From Niastella sp. OAS944 (GTDB lineage: Bacteria > Bacteroidota > Bacteroidia > Chitinophagales > Chitinophagaceae): a stretch of 64,000 nt of DNA. Positions 44,361 to 53,138 of this stretch are shown piece by piece. Position 1 is the first letter of the stretch. Each line of letters begins with the position of its first letter. The notes beneath the pieces were generated by a model that was given only the letters and a program-made list of their open reading frames with translations, searched no databases and was not told the origin of the DNA. A program made the position numbers and the translations under genes. The stretch is from contig JANUBW010000011.1 in NCBI GenBank assembly GCA_024809215.1, forward strand, positions 248,001 to 312,000. The letters are read 5' to 3'.

Positions 44361-45002
44361 TTACGCAAGCAGCTCTCTTATTTCTGCTGCTTTATTTTCA
44401 AATTCGTTTAATTCTAAGCCACTTATGGGTGCATCAAGCCATGTCAGCAGCTCAATTAATGTATTATTGGCATCACCTAATTCATTAAGATATTTAAGTT
44501 GCTCCGGCTCAGTAATGGGTAATAATCGATGATGAAACAACTGATTCCTCAGGTCTTTTACTTCATTTAACTTCTGATAAAGATCTTTTCGTTTAATTGT
44601 TGGCGGTAACAGAGGAAATATCTGTATTGGTAATCCTTTAACACTTTTATAAAAATCTTTACTGAAAAACTCAACCCATAATGCCAACCCAACCTCAATC
44701 AAAAAACCTTTTTCATTTAATATAAACCCTTTAGGTTTTCTTTGTAATATAAATTCCGCTTCCCGTTTAATAAGATTACTGTCATCGCTTGAATTAATTT
44801 GAAGCGTAAACCAGTTAGCCCCTAACCTCTCTTTAAACAATTGAAATAACCGATTCTTTAGAAGAGTTTCCACCAAATAGTACTTCGGATAGAAAGTAGC
44901 GTACAAATCCAAACTAAGGTGAAGCAATCTATCCTTATTACCACTTTTAATTTTTTTTTTATTGTCAGATGTCATAAATGTATTATCTTTACTATACCCC
45001 AC
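44361..45002 (-). CDS. Abi_2-like HEPN-domain protein
   Basis: 213 residues from a GTG start with an upstream AAGAGGAG; an ATG at 44975 would give 204. It is helical and lacks a signal. Around residues 145-160 it has EVKDLRNQLFHHRLLPI: R152-x4-H157 is the HEPN RNase motif, and the flanking sequence resembles Abi_2/AbiD/F proteins (R-N-x-xx-HH). Such proteins cleave RNA in phage abortive infection or toxin-antitoxin systems. It is the last gene of the four-gene accessory operon. The function here is inferred from the motif only, and no antitoxin is recognised. Confidence 0.55.
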   Translation of the reverse strand: MGYSKDNTFMTSDNKKKIKSGNKDRLLHLSLDLYATFYPKYYLVETLLKNRLFQLFKERLGANWFTLQINSSDDSNLIKREAEFILQRKPKGFILNEKGFLIEVGLALWVEFFSKDFYKSVKGLPIQIFPLLPPTIKRKDLYQKLNEVKDLRNQLFHHRLLPITEPEQLKYLNELGDANNTLIELLTWLDAPISGLELNEFENKAAEIRELLA

Positions 45003-45037
45003 ACAGCTTAGTAACTCCTCTTACGCAAGTAATGAAA

Positions 45038-45616
45038 CTAAGCTTTTTTTATTATTGTTACAGGTCCTGAACTATGCCTACTTCGATCAGCGTAATAATC
45101 ACCTTTCAACATTAATGGACTTATACAAGGTTTAATCATTACACTAGTCATTCCATGATGCATATATTCATTATTTGCAAATTCGGGTTTTCTTTGAGAC
45201 AAGTATTCCCATTTAAGCGTAAATAGCGATGAGGTCTGAACTTCAATCCCAGCCATTATTGATCTTGATGTCGCTTTTTCTCCATCTAAAAAGATATAAA
45301 TCTTCGTCCAGGTTTGTGTTATAGTTAGTATACCCTCATATTCTGTGGCATAATTGTCTATTGAGGACTTCATAAGCATTGTCCAGGTACCATTTAGATT
45401 TGGCGTACTTAATAACCTATTAAGCCAGGGCAACTTCCAAAGAACCTGATCAAACAACCAATAGAATGTACCAAATACAGCGAATGCAGAGGGAACCGGC
45501 ATCCATGAAGGTGTGTTTATATAATTCTTCAAAATCAGTATTGTTGAGATACTTAATATCCCTAAAACTCCAATAACGGTTTTACGTTCGTCTGAATTAA
45601 TGCTATAGGTGTGCAT
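45038..45616 (-). CDS. Cap15-like two-TM, beta-rich protein (S-2TM-beta type)
   Basis: 192 residues. TM1 about residues 13-30 and TM2 about 41-58 are followed by a beta-rich cytoplasmic domain: TPNLNGTWTMLMKSS (71-85), LTITQTWTKIYIFLDG (97-112) and LKGDYYADRSR (170-180). This order and these motifs match the SMODS-associated 2TM beta-strand-rich effectors (Cap15-like) of CBASS anti-phage systems, which assemble pores on sensing cyclic nucleotides. There is no CD-NTase in the window, so it is an orphan or works differently. It is 36 bases downstream of the propeptide-like gene and 35 upstream of the HEPN gene, in the same direction. Confidence 0.65.
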   Translation of the reverse strand: MHTYSINSDERKTVIGVLGILSISTILILKNYINTPSWMPVPSAFAVFGTFYWLFDQVLWKLPWLNRLLSTPNLNGTWTMLMKSSIDNYATEYEGILTITQTWTKIYIFLDGEKATSRSIMAGIEVQTSSLFTLKWEYLSQRKPEFANNEYMHHGMTSVMIKPCISPLMLKGDYYADRSRHSSGPVTIIKKA

Positions 45617-45652
45617 CTAACTATCTCCTATCCTCACTTAAGGTTTTACATT

Positions 45653-46054
45653 TTAATAAGATATTTCCACCTTATTGGATTGCATTTCCATCGAAGGCTG
45701 GTGCTGATCCTTAAAACCGGGATTAATTGCATCATACTGAACCTTATAATTATTACCTTTATTAAGTTCATAAAACTCTTTTAATGAGATAGCTGAACTT
45801 ATTTCTTCACCTGGTTGCAACAGTATATATTCATCGGGTGTTCTTGTACAGTTAGCCATCATTCCTAAATAATCAATTTCATCACCGTTACTATTCTCAA
45901 TTTCAAAATAATTGTTTCGCACTTGTCCATCGTAATAAACTACTTGCTTATTCAAATAAATACTATTACCTGATTTATTCCGAAAAACCAGGTGAGCTGT
46001 CATTGTTTCGTTTTCTTCAACTGACAACTTAACTTCTACAACATGGGCGTCCAT
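45653..46054 (-). CDS. M35-propeptide-like protein, predicted immunity to the PAAR-peptidase
   Basis: 133 residues, no signal. The sequence is a beta-sandwich-like domain with YFEIENSNGDEIDYLGMM, then RTPDEYILLQPGEEIS and LKEFYELNKGNNYKVQY. This pattern resembles the N-terminal pro-domain of deuterolysin/peptidyl-Lys metalloendopeptidases (M35). The gene lies 7 bases after the M35-type effector gene, so the two are coupled. Likely roles: cytoplasmic immunity inhibitor, or a split-off propeptide needed for folding and inhibition. The family match is from motif memory. Confidence 0.6.
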   Translation of the reverse strand: MDAHVVEVKLSVEENETMTAHLVFRNKSGNSIYLNKQVVYYDGQVRNNYFEIENSNGDEIDYLGMMANCTRTPDEYILLQPGEEISSAISLKEFYELNKGNNYKVQYDAINPGFKDQHQPSMEMQSNKVEISY

Positions 46055-46061
46055 AAAATTT

Positions 46062-46904
46062 CTATTTGTATTCTGTTATAAAAAAAGCATACGAATCGGC
46101 GTTATACAATGCTTTACGTAAGCTAATATTGGGTAAATTCTCACAAAAGCCATCATAGTCGTGATCCCTTGTACTCCCTATACTTTTAAAATGTGATACT
46201 TCATGAATTAACACAGTAGCCTTGGTATATTTCTTCGATGATTTATCATTCCAAAAATGGCTTCCTAAATAAATTGTTCTGAGCTCGTCCGTTGAATATA
46301 CCATGGCAAACAACTTCTGATAATCTCCTTCGTACGATATCTTATCAAACATTCGTAACGTCACCTCCTTGAAAAACTTTATCTGCCTTTCCATCCGCTC
46401 TACAATAACAGCTTTTCTTTCATCTGTGAAAAGGCCAAACCACTTCACAAACCTCTCCATTGTTTCTGGATCATCCTTCACCAATAATGCCAACCTGTGT
46501 TGTAACAAAACAATACATTCTTTTATTACCTTGCCAACAATAGCAATCTTCTCGCTGTCTGATGGTTCTTTGAAACCATCTGTAGGCACCAGGAATTTCA
46601 AGCCCATACTTTCTCCAATCAACACAGTCGTACCCCCTCCTATTACTACTCCACCGTGTTCACAGCTATCGCCCGAACGGGCGGCGGGTCTACCGCCGAT
46701 AAATACACCGCCTGATCCACTTATTATTTTATCGGGCGGGCCTACACAAATACAGTCATCGCCTTCGGTTGCTGCTGGTTTGCCTTCTATTATTACAGTT
46801 ACACATCCGGGACCAATCACCGGTCCACCAACGTGTGATGTGCCGTTTGGTTGTACCATCGGACAGTTATGCCCATCCCCTAGCCTTGCTGCTGGTTTAC
46901 TCAC
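46062..46904 (-). CDS. PAAR-domain protein fused to an M35/aspzincin metallopeptidase
   Basis: 280 residues from GTG at 46904 (starts SKPAARLGDGHNCPM, as PAAR proteins do); a TTG at 46952 would add 16 non-homologous residues. Residues 3-98 are a PAAR repeat domain (GGPVIGPGC, KPAATEGDD, GPPDKIISGSGGVFIGGRPAARSGD, HGG). The C-terminus holds the aspzincin pattern: HEVSH (234-238), then a TxDxxY-like motif (about 245-250; D247 the expected third Zn ligand), and NADSYAFF. PAAR proteins sharpen the type VI secretion spike and carry toxins; this one would deliver a Zn-protease. No T6SS structural genes are in the window. It is the first gene of the accessory operon. Confidence 0.75.
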   Translation of the reverse strand: MSKPAARLGDGHNCPMVQPNGTSHVGGPVIGPGCVTVIIEGKPAATEGDDCICVGPPDKIISGSGGVFIGGRPAARSGDSCEHGGVVIGGGTTVLIGESMGLKFLVPTDGFKEPSDSEKIAIVGKVIKECIVLLQHRLALLVKDDPETMERFVKWFGLFTDERKAVIVERMERQIKFFKEVTLRMFDKISYEGDYQKLFAMVYSTDELRTIYLGSHFWNDKSSKKYTKATVLIHEVSHFKSIGSTRDHDYDGFCENLPNISLRKALYNADSYAFFITEYK

Positions 46905-47074
46905 AATATGAAATTTATAGTCATGCCAAGACACATGCCTTGCGCGGAACAATTGCCTAATACGCTGAATGGTTGGTGCTAACTAATAGATGCCTTGTAG
47001 ATGTTGTTGCTAAAAAATCAGAGATACTTAACGCAGTGATAAAATCAAATATATGTATAATTCAATTACAGACA

Positions 47075-47108
47075 AAAAAAGTACCGCCCGGTTGAGCAGT
47101 ACTTTTTT
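47075..47108 (-). terminator. Terminator after the T9SS beta-helix gene
   Basis: AAAAAAGTAC (47075-47084) pairs with GTACTTTTTT (47099-47108), with additional GC pairing in the loop. It lies about 25 bases after the stop of the gene at 47133 and is flanked by A/T runs. Confidence 0.7.
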
Positions 47109-47132
47109 GTTGATGTCTTATGCATTCCGACC

Positions 47133-49967
47133 TCAGTACTTTACCACAATGCGTACGACTTTGTATTTACCATCCGTTACATGCAAAAAATAATATCCAT
47201 TGGGTTTGCTCGTAAGATCAAATTGCACTTCATTGCTTTCAGCTGAAAGTGAATTGACGCCAACAACACTTCCTTTATTGTCCAATACAGTGAATACATA
47301 ATTCTTTCCCTTTACCGGAACAATGCGCGCAGTAAAACTACCGCGCGTGGGATTAGGGAACGCCCGTAAAAAGAATTCATTTGTTACCGACTCAAGCCCT
47401 AATACCAATATCGTTTGTTGTACCGGGATACCAGGCTCATAATTTTCATTACCAGGTTGGCCTGCCTGAACCGTTACCAATCCCTCGCCTGTTAATTTCA
47501 CCGTATTGCCGGTTATTGTTCCCGGCCCCGATGCCACTGTAAATGCAACTGGTAAGCCTGACGTTGTTGTTGATGCCAATGCTACCTGTTCGTACTTTAT
47601 CTTAGGCGCAATAGCCGCAAATGTTATACTTTGCTGTGCCTTATTTACAACCACTGTTTTTTCTACCACCACAGGAAAGTACCTGTCGTCACCCGCCTGG
47701 GTGAAGCGTAACGTAATGGTGCCCGCTCCGGTTATGGTCACCACTGAATCGCTCAACGTACCCGGACCAGCAACCAGTTCTGTTGTTACCGGCAACCCCG
47801 AACTTGCGCTTGCCACCAGCTCAAACGGCTCATCACCATAAGTTTGCCCGGGGATCTCATTGATGGCGATCGTTTGCTGCCGCCGCTCGTACAACTCCCA
47901 TTCAGCGAACTGCGTACCCGTATTCCCATTATTGGCTGTTATCATAAGTCGGTAATAACTATACGCTGTACTGTTATTATTGATGAGATAAGTTTTTTTC
48001 AGGAACCGCGTTGCAAATACCTCATCGTTTCGGGTATCAATAACAGTCCAGTTGACGCCATCATTTGACCCGGAGAGCGTCCAGTTCTTTGGATCGCGGG
48101 TGGGCACATCGTTGGCTGACGTTATGGTATAATAAGTTACTATAGCGGCTACTGTTGACTGATACTGCACCCACAAATTAGTACGTCCGCTGCGATAATA
48201 TTTTGTTTGCGAACTATTATCAATAAGCTTTGGATAATCTTCATTCGCATTGGTATTAGCGTACTGCGCGGTAATGATGCCGCCATTATCAGTAAGATCA
48301 AACGAAGTGCCGGGCACTGTTCCAAACGATACGCGTGGCTCACCGGCAATTTGGATGGCCCTTGCCCGCAATGAATCGCGCAACTGATTTTGCAATTGTT
48401 GCGTGGTAGCAATATTCTGTACCGCCTGTGCACCCATTCGCTCTTCGAGTTGTTGCAGGTACAAACTACGTGGCAGCACAGGTGTTCCCCAGCTTTCCCA
48501 ATAACCTGTATTTACCTGCACAAGCCCAATACAGCCTATACCCCAGTTGCGTGCAGTGGGCGGGCTCTCTACTTCAAAATCACTTTTTACCGAGCGGCAA
48601 TTCCAGAACATGGTTTGCGCACCTGCCCAACCATGCCCCGTTCCTGATGCACCTCTGTTCTGCACCCGTATTCGGCCACCATAAATGTTATCGAACAACA
48701 GGCCGGTACTCCAACGATGATGCGGGCCTATATCATCGAACGTATTCTCAGCCACACAATCCAAAAACACATTTGGACCAGTTACCCGGGCGCCGCTTAC
48801 GTAATCATGACGGCCACCCCAGGTCATACAACGTTGAAATAAATTACTGGTAGCATACCCATCGAGGTTAAAGGAATATTTTCTGCCGCCTGTTGTTATG
48901 GACTTAGGATCTATCATGGCACAATCTTCCACTGTATTGAACCGGGAATTTCCTAATATGCTTACACAGGAGTTGCCGAAATATTTTGCTACTACATTCT
49001 TCACCCAGCTATTTTCAACACGGGCCATGTAGATAGCCACCCAGCCATGGTTTTCGCTGGTATCGCTGATGAAATCCGATTCCAGGCGCAGGTTTTCTAC
49101 ACCGCATTCGCGTATGCGGCCGGTAACATTCGAGCGGTAAATATCTGCACCGCCATATGCCTGCTCAACAGGATCAACAATGGGAATGTTTAGCGTAAGT
49201 GTATTCCCCTGCACCGCTACTACCTGCCGTTCAAATGTAGTGCGGTATTGTGCGGTTGTCCACCCGTACTGGCGCATATCGAGGGTGTCGATCCAGGCTT
49301 CATTGGGCGTTCGTTGAATTACAACATTACTGCCCGCCACAAATGTATGTCCGGCAGGAACGGTAATTGTTTTTGTACCCGTTGGCACATAAGTATCGGC
49401 AATGTGCACCCTACTTCCGCTTATTTCGCCATAACCACTTCCTGCGCCCTGTAACACAATAAAGTTATGTTGCACACTGCGGGTAGCAATTAATACGGTA
49501 CCGGTAATACCATTGCCTTCGCCCCGTAACACCACGCCCCCCGCTTTAATAGTGAGGGAACTATCAACCTGGTATACCCCGGCTTTTAATAAGATGGCGC
49601 CGCGCCAGCCATTGGCGTTGGCCGGCAATGCAGATACACTGTCAATAGCAGACTGAATAAGCGCCCGGCAATTACCCTGTACCGCCTGTACAGTTTTTAT
49701 TACCGGCACATTTGGAAGACTTACACCACCACCCCGGTAGCCGCAATTGGAGAAATCGGGCACTTTGTTCACCGCATTGGTCTGATGCGCATTCGCGTAA
49801 TTGTTATACACCAGCTGACCATTTTGTAATGATACCAATGGGGCCTGTGCGGTAGCGTGAGAAAAACAGAGAATAGAAAAGAGAGCGGAAAGTGTAGAGA
49901 AAAGAAAGATCCTTCGCCAGGATGCACATAGCACACCTGGCATAGCAGCAATCGTTTTGATTAACAT
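47133..49967 (-). CDS. Secreted beta-helix (pectate-lyase-like) protein with discoidin-like domain and T9SS tail
   Basis: 944 residues. A signal peptide of about 41 residues ends ATAQ. Residues about 50-510 are a right-handed beta-helix, paralogous to the 40460 product (PDFSNCGYRGGGVSLPNVPV). Residues about 545-690 resemble an F5/8-type-C carbohydrate-binding domain (VWVQYQST.., DPKNWTLSGSNDGVNWTVID). Two MBG/Ig-like segments follow. The last ~75 residues are a T9SS C-terminal sorting domain (FLRAFPNPTRGSFTARI to VRIVVKY). It is the most downstream gene of the PUL and is probably exported to the cell surface or medium. Catalytic residues not assigned. Confidence 0.82.
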   Translation of the reverse strand: MLIKTIAAMPGVLCASWRRIFLFSTLSALFSILCFSHATAQAPLVSLQNGQLVYNNYANAHQTNAVNKVPDFSNCGYRGGGVSLPNVPVIKTVQAVQGNCRALIQSAIDSVSALPANANGWRGAILLKAGVYQVDSSLTIKAGGVVLRGEGNGITGTVLIATRSVQHNFIVLQGAGSGYGEISGSRVHIADTYVPTGTKTITVPAGHTFVAGSNVVIQRTPNEAWIDTLDMRQYGWTTAQYRTTFERQVVAVQGNTLTLNIPIVDPVEQAYGGADIYRSNVTGRIRECGVENLRLESDFISDTSENHGWVAIYMARVENSWVKNVVAKYFGNSCVSILGNSRFNTVEDCAMIDPKSITTGGRKYSFNLDGYATSNLFQRCMTWGGRHDYVSGARVTGPNVFLDCVAENTFDDIGPHHRWSTGLLFDNIYGGRIRVQNRGASGTGHGWAGAQTMFWNCRSVKSDFEVESPPTARNWGIGCIGLVQVNTGYWESWGTPVLPRSLYLQQLEERMGAQAVQNIATTQQLQNQLRDSLRARAIQIAGEPRVSFGTVPGTSFDLTDNGGIITAQYANTNANEDYPKLIDNSSQTKYYRSGRTNLWVQYQSTVAAIVTYYTITSANDVPTRDPKNWTLSGSNDGVNWTVIDTRNDEVFATRFLKKTYLINNNSTAYSYYRLMITANNGNTGTQFAEWELYERRQQTIAINEIPGQTYGDEPFELVASASSGLPVTTELVAGPGTLSDSVVTITGAGTITLRFTQAGDDRYFPVVVEKTVVVNKAQQSITFAAIAPKIKYEQVALASTTTSGLPVAFTVASGPGTITGNTVKLTGEGLVTVQAGQPGNENYEPGIPVQQTILVLGLESVTNEFFLRAFPNPTRGSFTARIVPVKGKNYVFTVLDNKGSVVGVNSLSAESNEVQFDLTSKPNGYYFLHVTDGKYKVVRIVVKY

Positions 49968-50000
49968 GGAACAGGTTTTTTGTTGGTTAATGTATGGTTT

Positions 50001-50044
50001 AAAACAGATGTGCCACGTCTCAAAGAGCGTGGCACATCTGTTTT
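50001..50044 (-). terminator. Strong terminator/hairpin after the GH88 gene
   Basis: AAAACAGATGTGCCACG (50001-50017) and its perfect complement (50028-50044) form a 17-bp stem around a 10-base loop, with T/A-rich flanks. It begins just 6 bases after the stop of the gene at 50051. Confidence 0.75.
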
Positions 50045-50050
50045 TATCTT

Positions 50051-51226
50051 CTATTTCTTATTCTGTCTTAACAATGCTTCCAAATAATAATAATCAGCAT
50101 AATTGAGCGGCACATCTACTTCACTATTCGCAGGTTTTGAACCGGTGCTGTGCAACAAGAGAAAACCTTTGTTATCCCCTATTGGCGAACGGTAACTTTT
50201 GGTAAGGCTTTGTAAAATGGTATTAGTTACAGACAGGTATTCTTTTTTGTTCTTACTGTATTTAGCCAATTCCAATAAACCTGACGCTATTACTCCTGCA
50301 GCAGATGCATCACGTGGTTCATTGGGAATAGCAGGCGCATTGAAATCCCAATAAGGTACTTTATCTGCCGGCAAATTTGGATGGGTTAGAATATACTTCG
50401 CAACATGCTCCGCCTGTTGCAGGTAAGCTATGTTTTTGGTTTCGCGGTAACACATGGTATAGCCATATAAAGCCCATGCCTGTCCGCGCGCCCAGGCAGA
50501 TTCGTGCGCATAACCCTGGTGTGTATTTTTCTTTACCGCTTTACCCGTCAGCGTATCATAATCAATTACGTGATATGAACTATAGTCGGGTCTGAAGTGA
50601 TTCTTCATGGTGGTGTTGGCATGGCTTACCGCTATCTTGTAAAAAGAAGAATCGCCGGTGAGCCTGGTAGCTGCAAATAACAATTCCAGGTTCATCATAT
50701 TATCGATGATAACCGGATAACCCCATTGTTCTTTATGATGGTCCCATGAACGAATACAGCCTACCGTTGGGTTAAAGCGGGTACTTAATGTTTTGGCCGA
50801 CTGAATGATCACGTCTTTATACGCAGCCTCTTTTGTAATTTGGTAACCGGTACCGTAACTACAATATACTTTGAAACCCATATCGTGGGTACCGCCATTG
50901 AACTTTTCTTTTTCAATAAGTGCGGTATAGGTCTCTGCTTTAGTTTTCCATTCGGGTTTCTTAGTGAATGCATATAACATCCACAATTCACCGGCGAAGA
51001 ATCCGCTTGTCCAGTCTTTGGAAGGCACCATTTTCAGTTCGCCATTTTCGAGGGTACGGGGTGCTACCAGTTCGGGTTTGGTTGTTCTTATTTCAGCCAC
51101 ATTGGTAAGCATTACCTGGGTTTGCTTTTCGGCATCGGCAAATACCTGTGCTGTTTTTACAGCCTGCGCTTCGGCCATGAAGCCGGCAACCATTAAAGCA
51201 AAAGCACCATAGAGTTTTTTATGCAT
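50051..51226 (-). CDS. Unsaturated glucuronyl hydrolase, GH88
   Basis: 391 residues with a signal peptide (MHKKLYGAFALMVAGFMAEAQ). GH88 features: KDWTSGFFAGELWMLYAFT, NGGTHDMGFKVYCSYG (Asp of the active site), PVIIDNMMNLELLFAA (second catalytic Asp in IIDNMMN), HESAWARGQAWALYGY and YWDFNAP. It removes delta-4,5-unsaturated uronic acids from lyase-generated oligosaccharides by hydration. This fits lyase genes nearby. 6 bases downstream of the GH29 gene at 51233. Confidence 0.93.
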   Translation of the reverse strand: MHKKLYGAFALMVAGFMAEAQAVKTAQVFADAEKQTQVMLTNVAEIRTTKPELVAPRTLENGELKMVPSKDWTSGFFAGELWMLYAFTKKPEWKTKAETYTALIEKEKFNGGTHDMGFKVYCSYGTGYQITKEAAYKDVIIQSAKTLSTRFNPTVGCIRSWDHHKEQWGYPVIIDNMMNLELLFAATRLTGDSSFYKIAVSHANTTMKNHFRPDYSSYHVIDYDTLTGKAVKKNTHQGYAHESAWARGQAWALYGYTMCYRETKNIAYLQQAEHVAKYILTHPNLPADKVPYWDFNAPAIPNEPRDASAAGVIASGLLELAKYSKNKKEYLSVTNTILQSLTKSYRSPIGDNKGFLLLHSTGSKPANSEVDVPLNYADYYYLEALLRQNKK

Positions 51227-51232
51227 CCTGTT

Positions 51233-53104
51233 TTATTTTCTTTGTGTTAGTTGTAGTTCCAGCAACTTCATTAACTCGCCTTTATCAATAGACACAGGTT
51301 TAATGGTAAGTTCATGAGTTCCGGCGGGCAAAGTTAATGTTCCGAGGTCCTCGTTAAGCACTTTTGTGACAGACCCGCTGCCGGTAATTTTTACTTCTTT
51401 GGAATAAGTACCGGTTTGCAGCACGAACGTTCCGCCATTACCTTCGCCGGCCAAATATTTCATATTGACGGTAAAACTTACCGGTTGGGTTGTACGGAAG
51501 GTCCAGCTTAACCACTGATCGTTTGTTTTCCAGTTCTGAACATAATATTTATCGGTTTTTCCATCGCCGTAGCTAAAGCCCTTACCATGTAACTGTGCAT
51601 CAAAAGCCAGCAGGCGCTGTTGTGGTACGTTTGATGCCAGTACACGCACGCTATCGGTTTTCAATGCTCCCTTTAATTCAAGAACAATCACGGTAGCCAT
51701 GGTATCGGGCATTTGTGCAGGCAGGTCGATCTCTATATCGTTCTCATTAAGGCGGCGTGTCGTTAATGTCTTTTTATTCGCCAGCAAGTATGTCTTGGCT
51801 GCATCGCTTTTTAAACCGCCCACATATAACTTTTTATTGGCCGGCCATTCGAACACATGCAGATATAGCTTATTTCCTTTTACCGTTGATACACCCCAGC
51901 TTTGCAACGGCAGCGGACTGGCCACCGAACCATAAATGCTTTCGCCGTTTATTTTCATCCAGGCGCCAATGCCTTTTAAAATAACCTGGTCTTTGCTATC
52001 GAACACGCCATCGCCTTTAGGGCCAATATTCACTAACAGATTTCCACCGCGCGAAGCCGACTTGGCCAGCAGATGCACAAAGTCGCGCACAGGCTTATGG
52101 CTGTTATCGAACTTATGATATCCGTATGATTCATTTGTTGTAGGAATGGCTTCCCAATCACCCGTTACGGGAAAGAATTCCAGCGGACGGTCGGCCGTAT
52201 TCTTATAATCGCCAAAACTGATCTCTGCACTTCTTGCCAAGCGGCCATTTACCACTACATTTTTATCAGCCTCGCGAATGGCTTTCAGAATGCGTATATT
52301 TTCTGATAAGGGCAACTTTGAAGGTGTATCGAACCAAAGAATATCGGGATGGTATTTTGCCAGCAGTTCTTTTATTTGCGGGATCGTTTTTTCGTCAACA
52401 TACTTTTGCGCTTTGGGCAATAACTCGGGATGAATATTAAACCAATTAACGGCGCCATGTAATCCTTTATCGCCACCGGGATTATTATACTCCCAATCGT
52501 TACCCGGCGCATCGGGATGCTCCCAGTCGAAGGCATGCGAATAATAGAAACCGAACTTAATACCGTATTTATGACAAGCCGCCGAAAGTGCCGCCATAGG
52601 ATCGCGCTTCCAGGGCGTTTGTTGCATGATATTAAAGTCGCCTATTTTCGAATCAAACATCGCAAAACCATCGTGGTGTTTTGATGTAATGATCATATAC
52701 TTCATACCCGCTTCTTTTGCCTGACGTGCCCAGGCATCGGCATCAAACAACACGGGGTTGAACTGATGCGCCAACTGAAGATAATCGGCTCGCGTAATTT
52801 TTTCCTTACGCATCAGATGTTCGGCATACCCATCTACTTTTTTACCTTTCCACTCACCACCGGGCAATGAATAAATACCCCAGTGTATGAACATACCAAA
52901 GCGCGCCTGTTGCCACCATTGAATTCGCTCATCATGGTTCCTCATGGATTCTTTCCACCAACCATTTACAGCTTCATCAATGGCCTGTTTATCTCGTTCT
53001 TTACCCCGATTAAACATTTCTTTATCTTCATCGCCGTTTGTTTGAGAAAAGACGCTCAGTGATACTAAGCAGATTATTAGAATTAAGTATTGTTTTCGTA
53101 TCAT
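51233..53104 (-). CDS. Alpha-L-fucosidase, GH29, with C-terminal beta-sandwich domain
   Basis: 623 residues, with a signal peptide (residues 1-21, ICLVSLSVFSQ). GH29 catalytic domain: WWQQARFGMFIHWGIYSLPGG, ITSKHHDGFAMFDSK, FYYSHAFDWEHP, and DILWFDTPSK with nucleophile Asp259. A middle Ig-like domain and a ~120-residue C-terminal segment (GKGFSYGDGKTDKYYVQNWK, FVLQTGTYSKEVKITG, TLPAGTHELTIKP) resemble a carbohydrate-binding module. Compared with the GH29 at 42846 it has this extra module and a longer N-terminal linker. Confidence 0.92.
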   Translation of the reverse strand: MIRKQYLILIICLVSLSVFSQTNGDEDKEMFNRGKERDKQAIDEAVNGWWKESMRNHDERIQWWQQARFGMFIHWGIYSLPGGEWKGKKVDGYAEHLMRKEKITRADYLQLAHQFNPVLFDADAWARQAKEAGMKYMIITSKHHDGFAMFDSKIGDFNIMQQTPWKRDPMAALSAACHKYGIKFGFYYSHAFDWEHPDAPGNDWEYNNPGGDKGLHGAVNWFNIHPELLPKAQKYVDEKTIPQIKELLAKYHPDILWFDTPSKLPLSENIRILKAIREADKNVVVNGRLARSAEISFGDYKNTADRPLEFFPVTGDWEAIPTTNESYGYHKFDNSHKPVRDFVHLLAKSASRGGNLLVNIGPKGDGVFDSKDQVILKGIGAWMKINGESIYGSVASPLPLQSWGVSTVKGNKLYLHVFEWPANKKLYVGGLKSDAAKTYLLANKKTLTTRRLNENDIEIDLPAQMPDTMATVIVLELKGALKTDSVRVLASNVPQQRLLAFDAQLHGKGFSYGDGKTDKYYVQNWKTNDQWLSWTFRTTQPVSFTVNMKYLAGEGNGGTFVLQTGTYSKEVKITGSGSVTKVLNEDLGTLTLPAGTHELTIKPVSIDKGELMKLLELQLTQRK

Positions 53105-53138
53105 GGATACAAGTTGTTCAGTTATTGGGTTGTTCAGT

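Noticed and set aside
44361..46904. Complete CBASS or toxin-antitoxin operon
   Set aside because: No CD-NTase, Cap2/Cap3, MNT or other standard partner is present, so only the individual parts are called.
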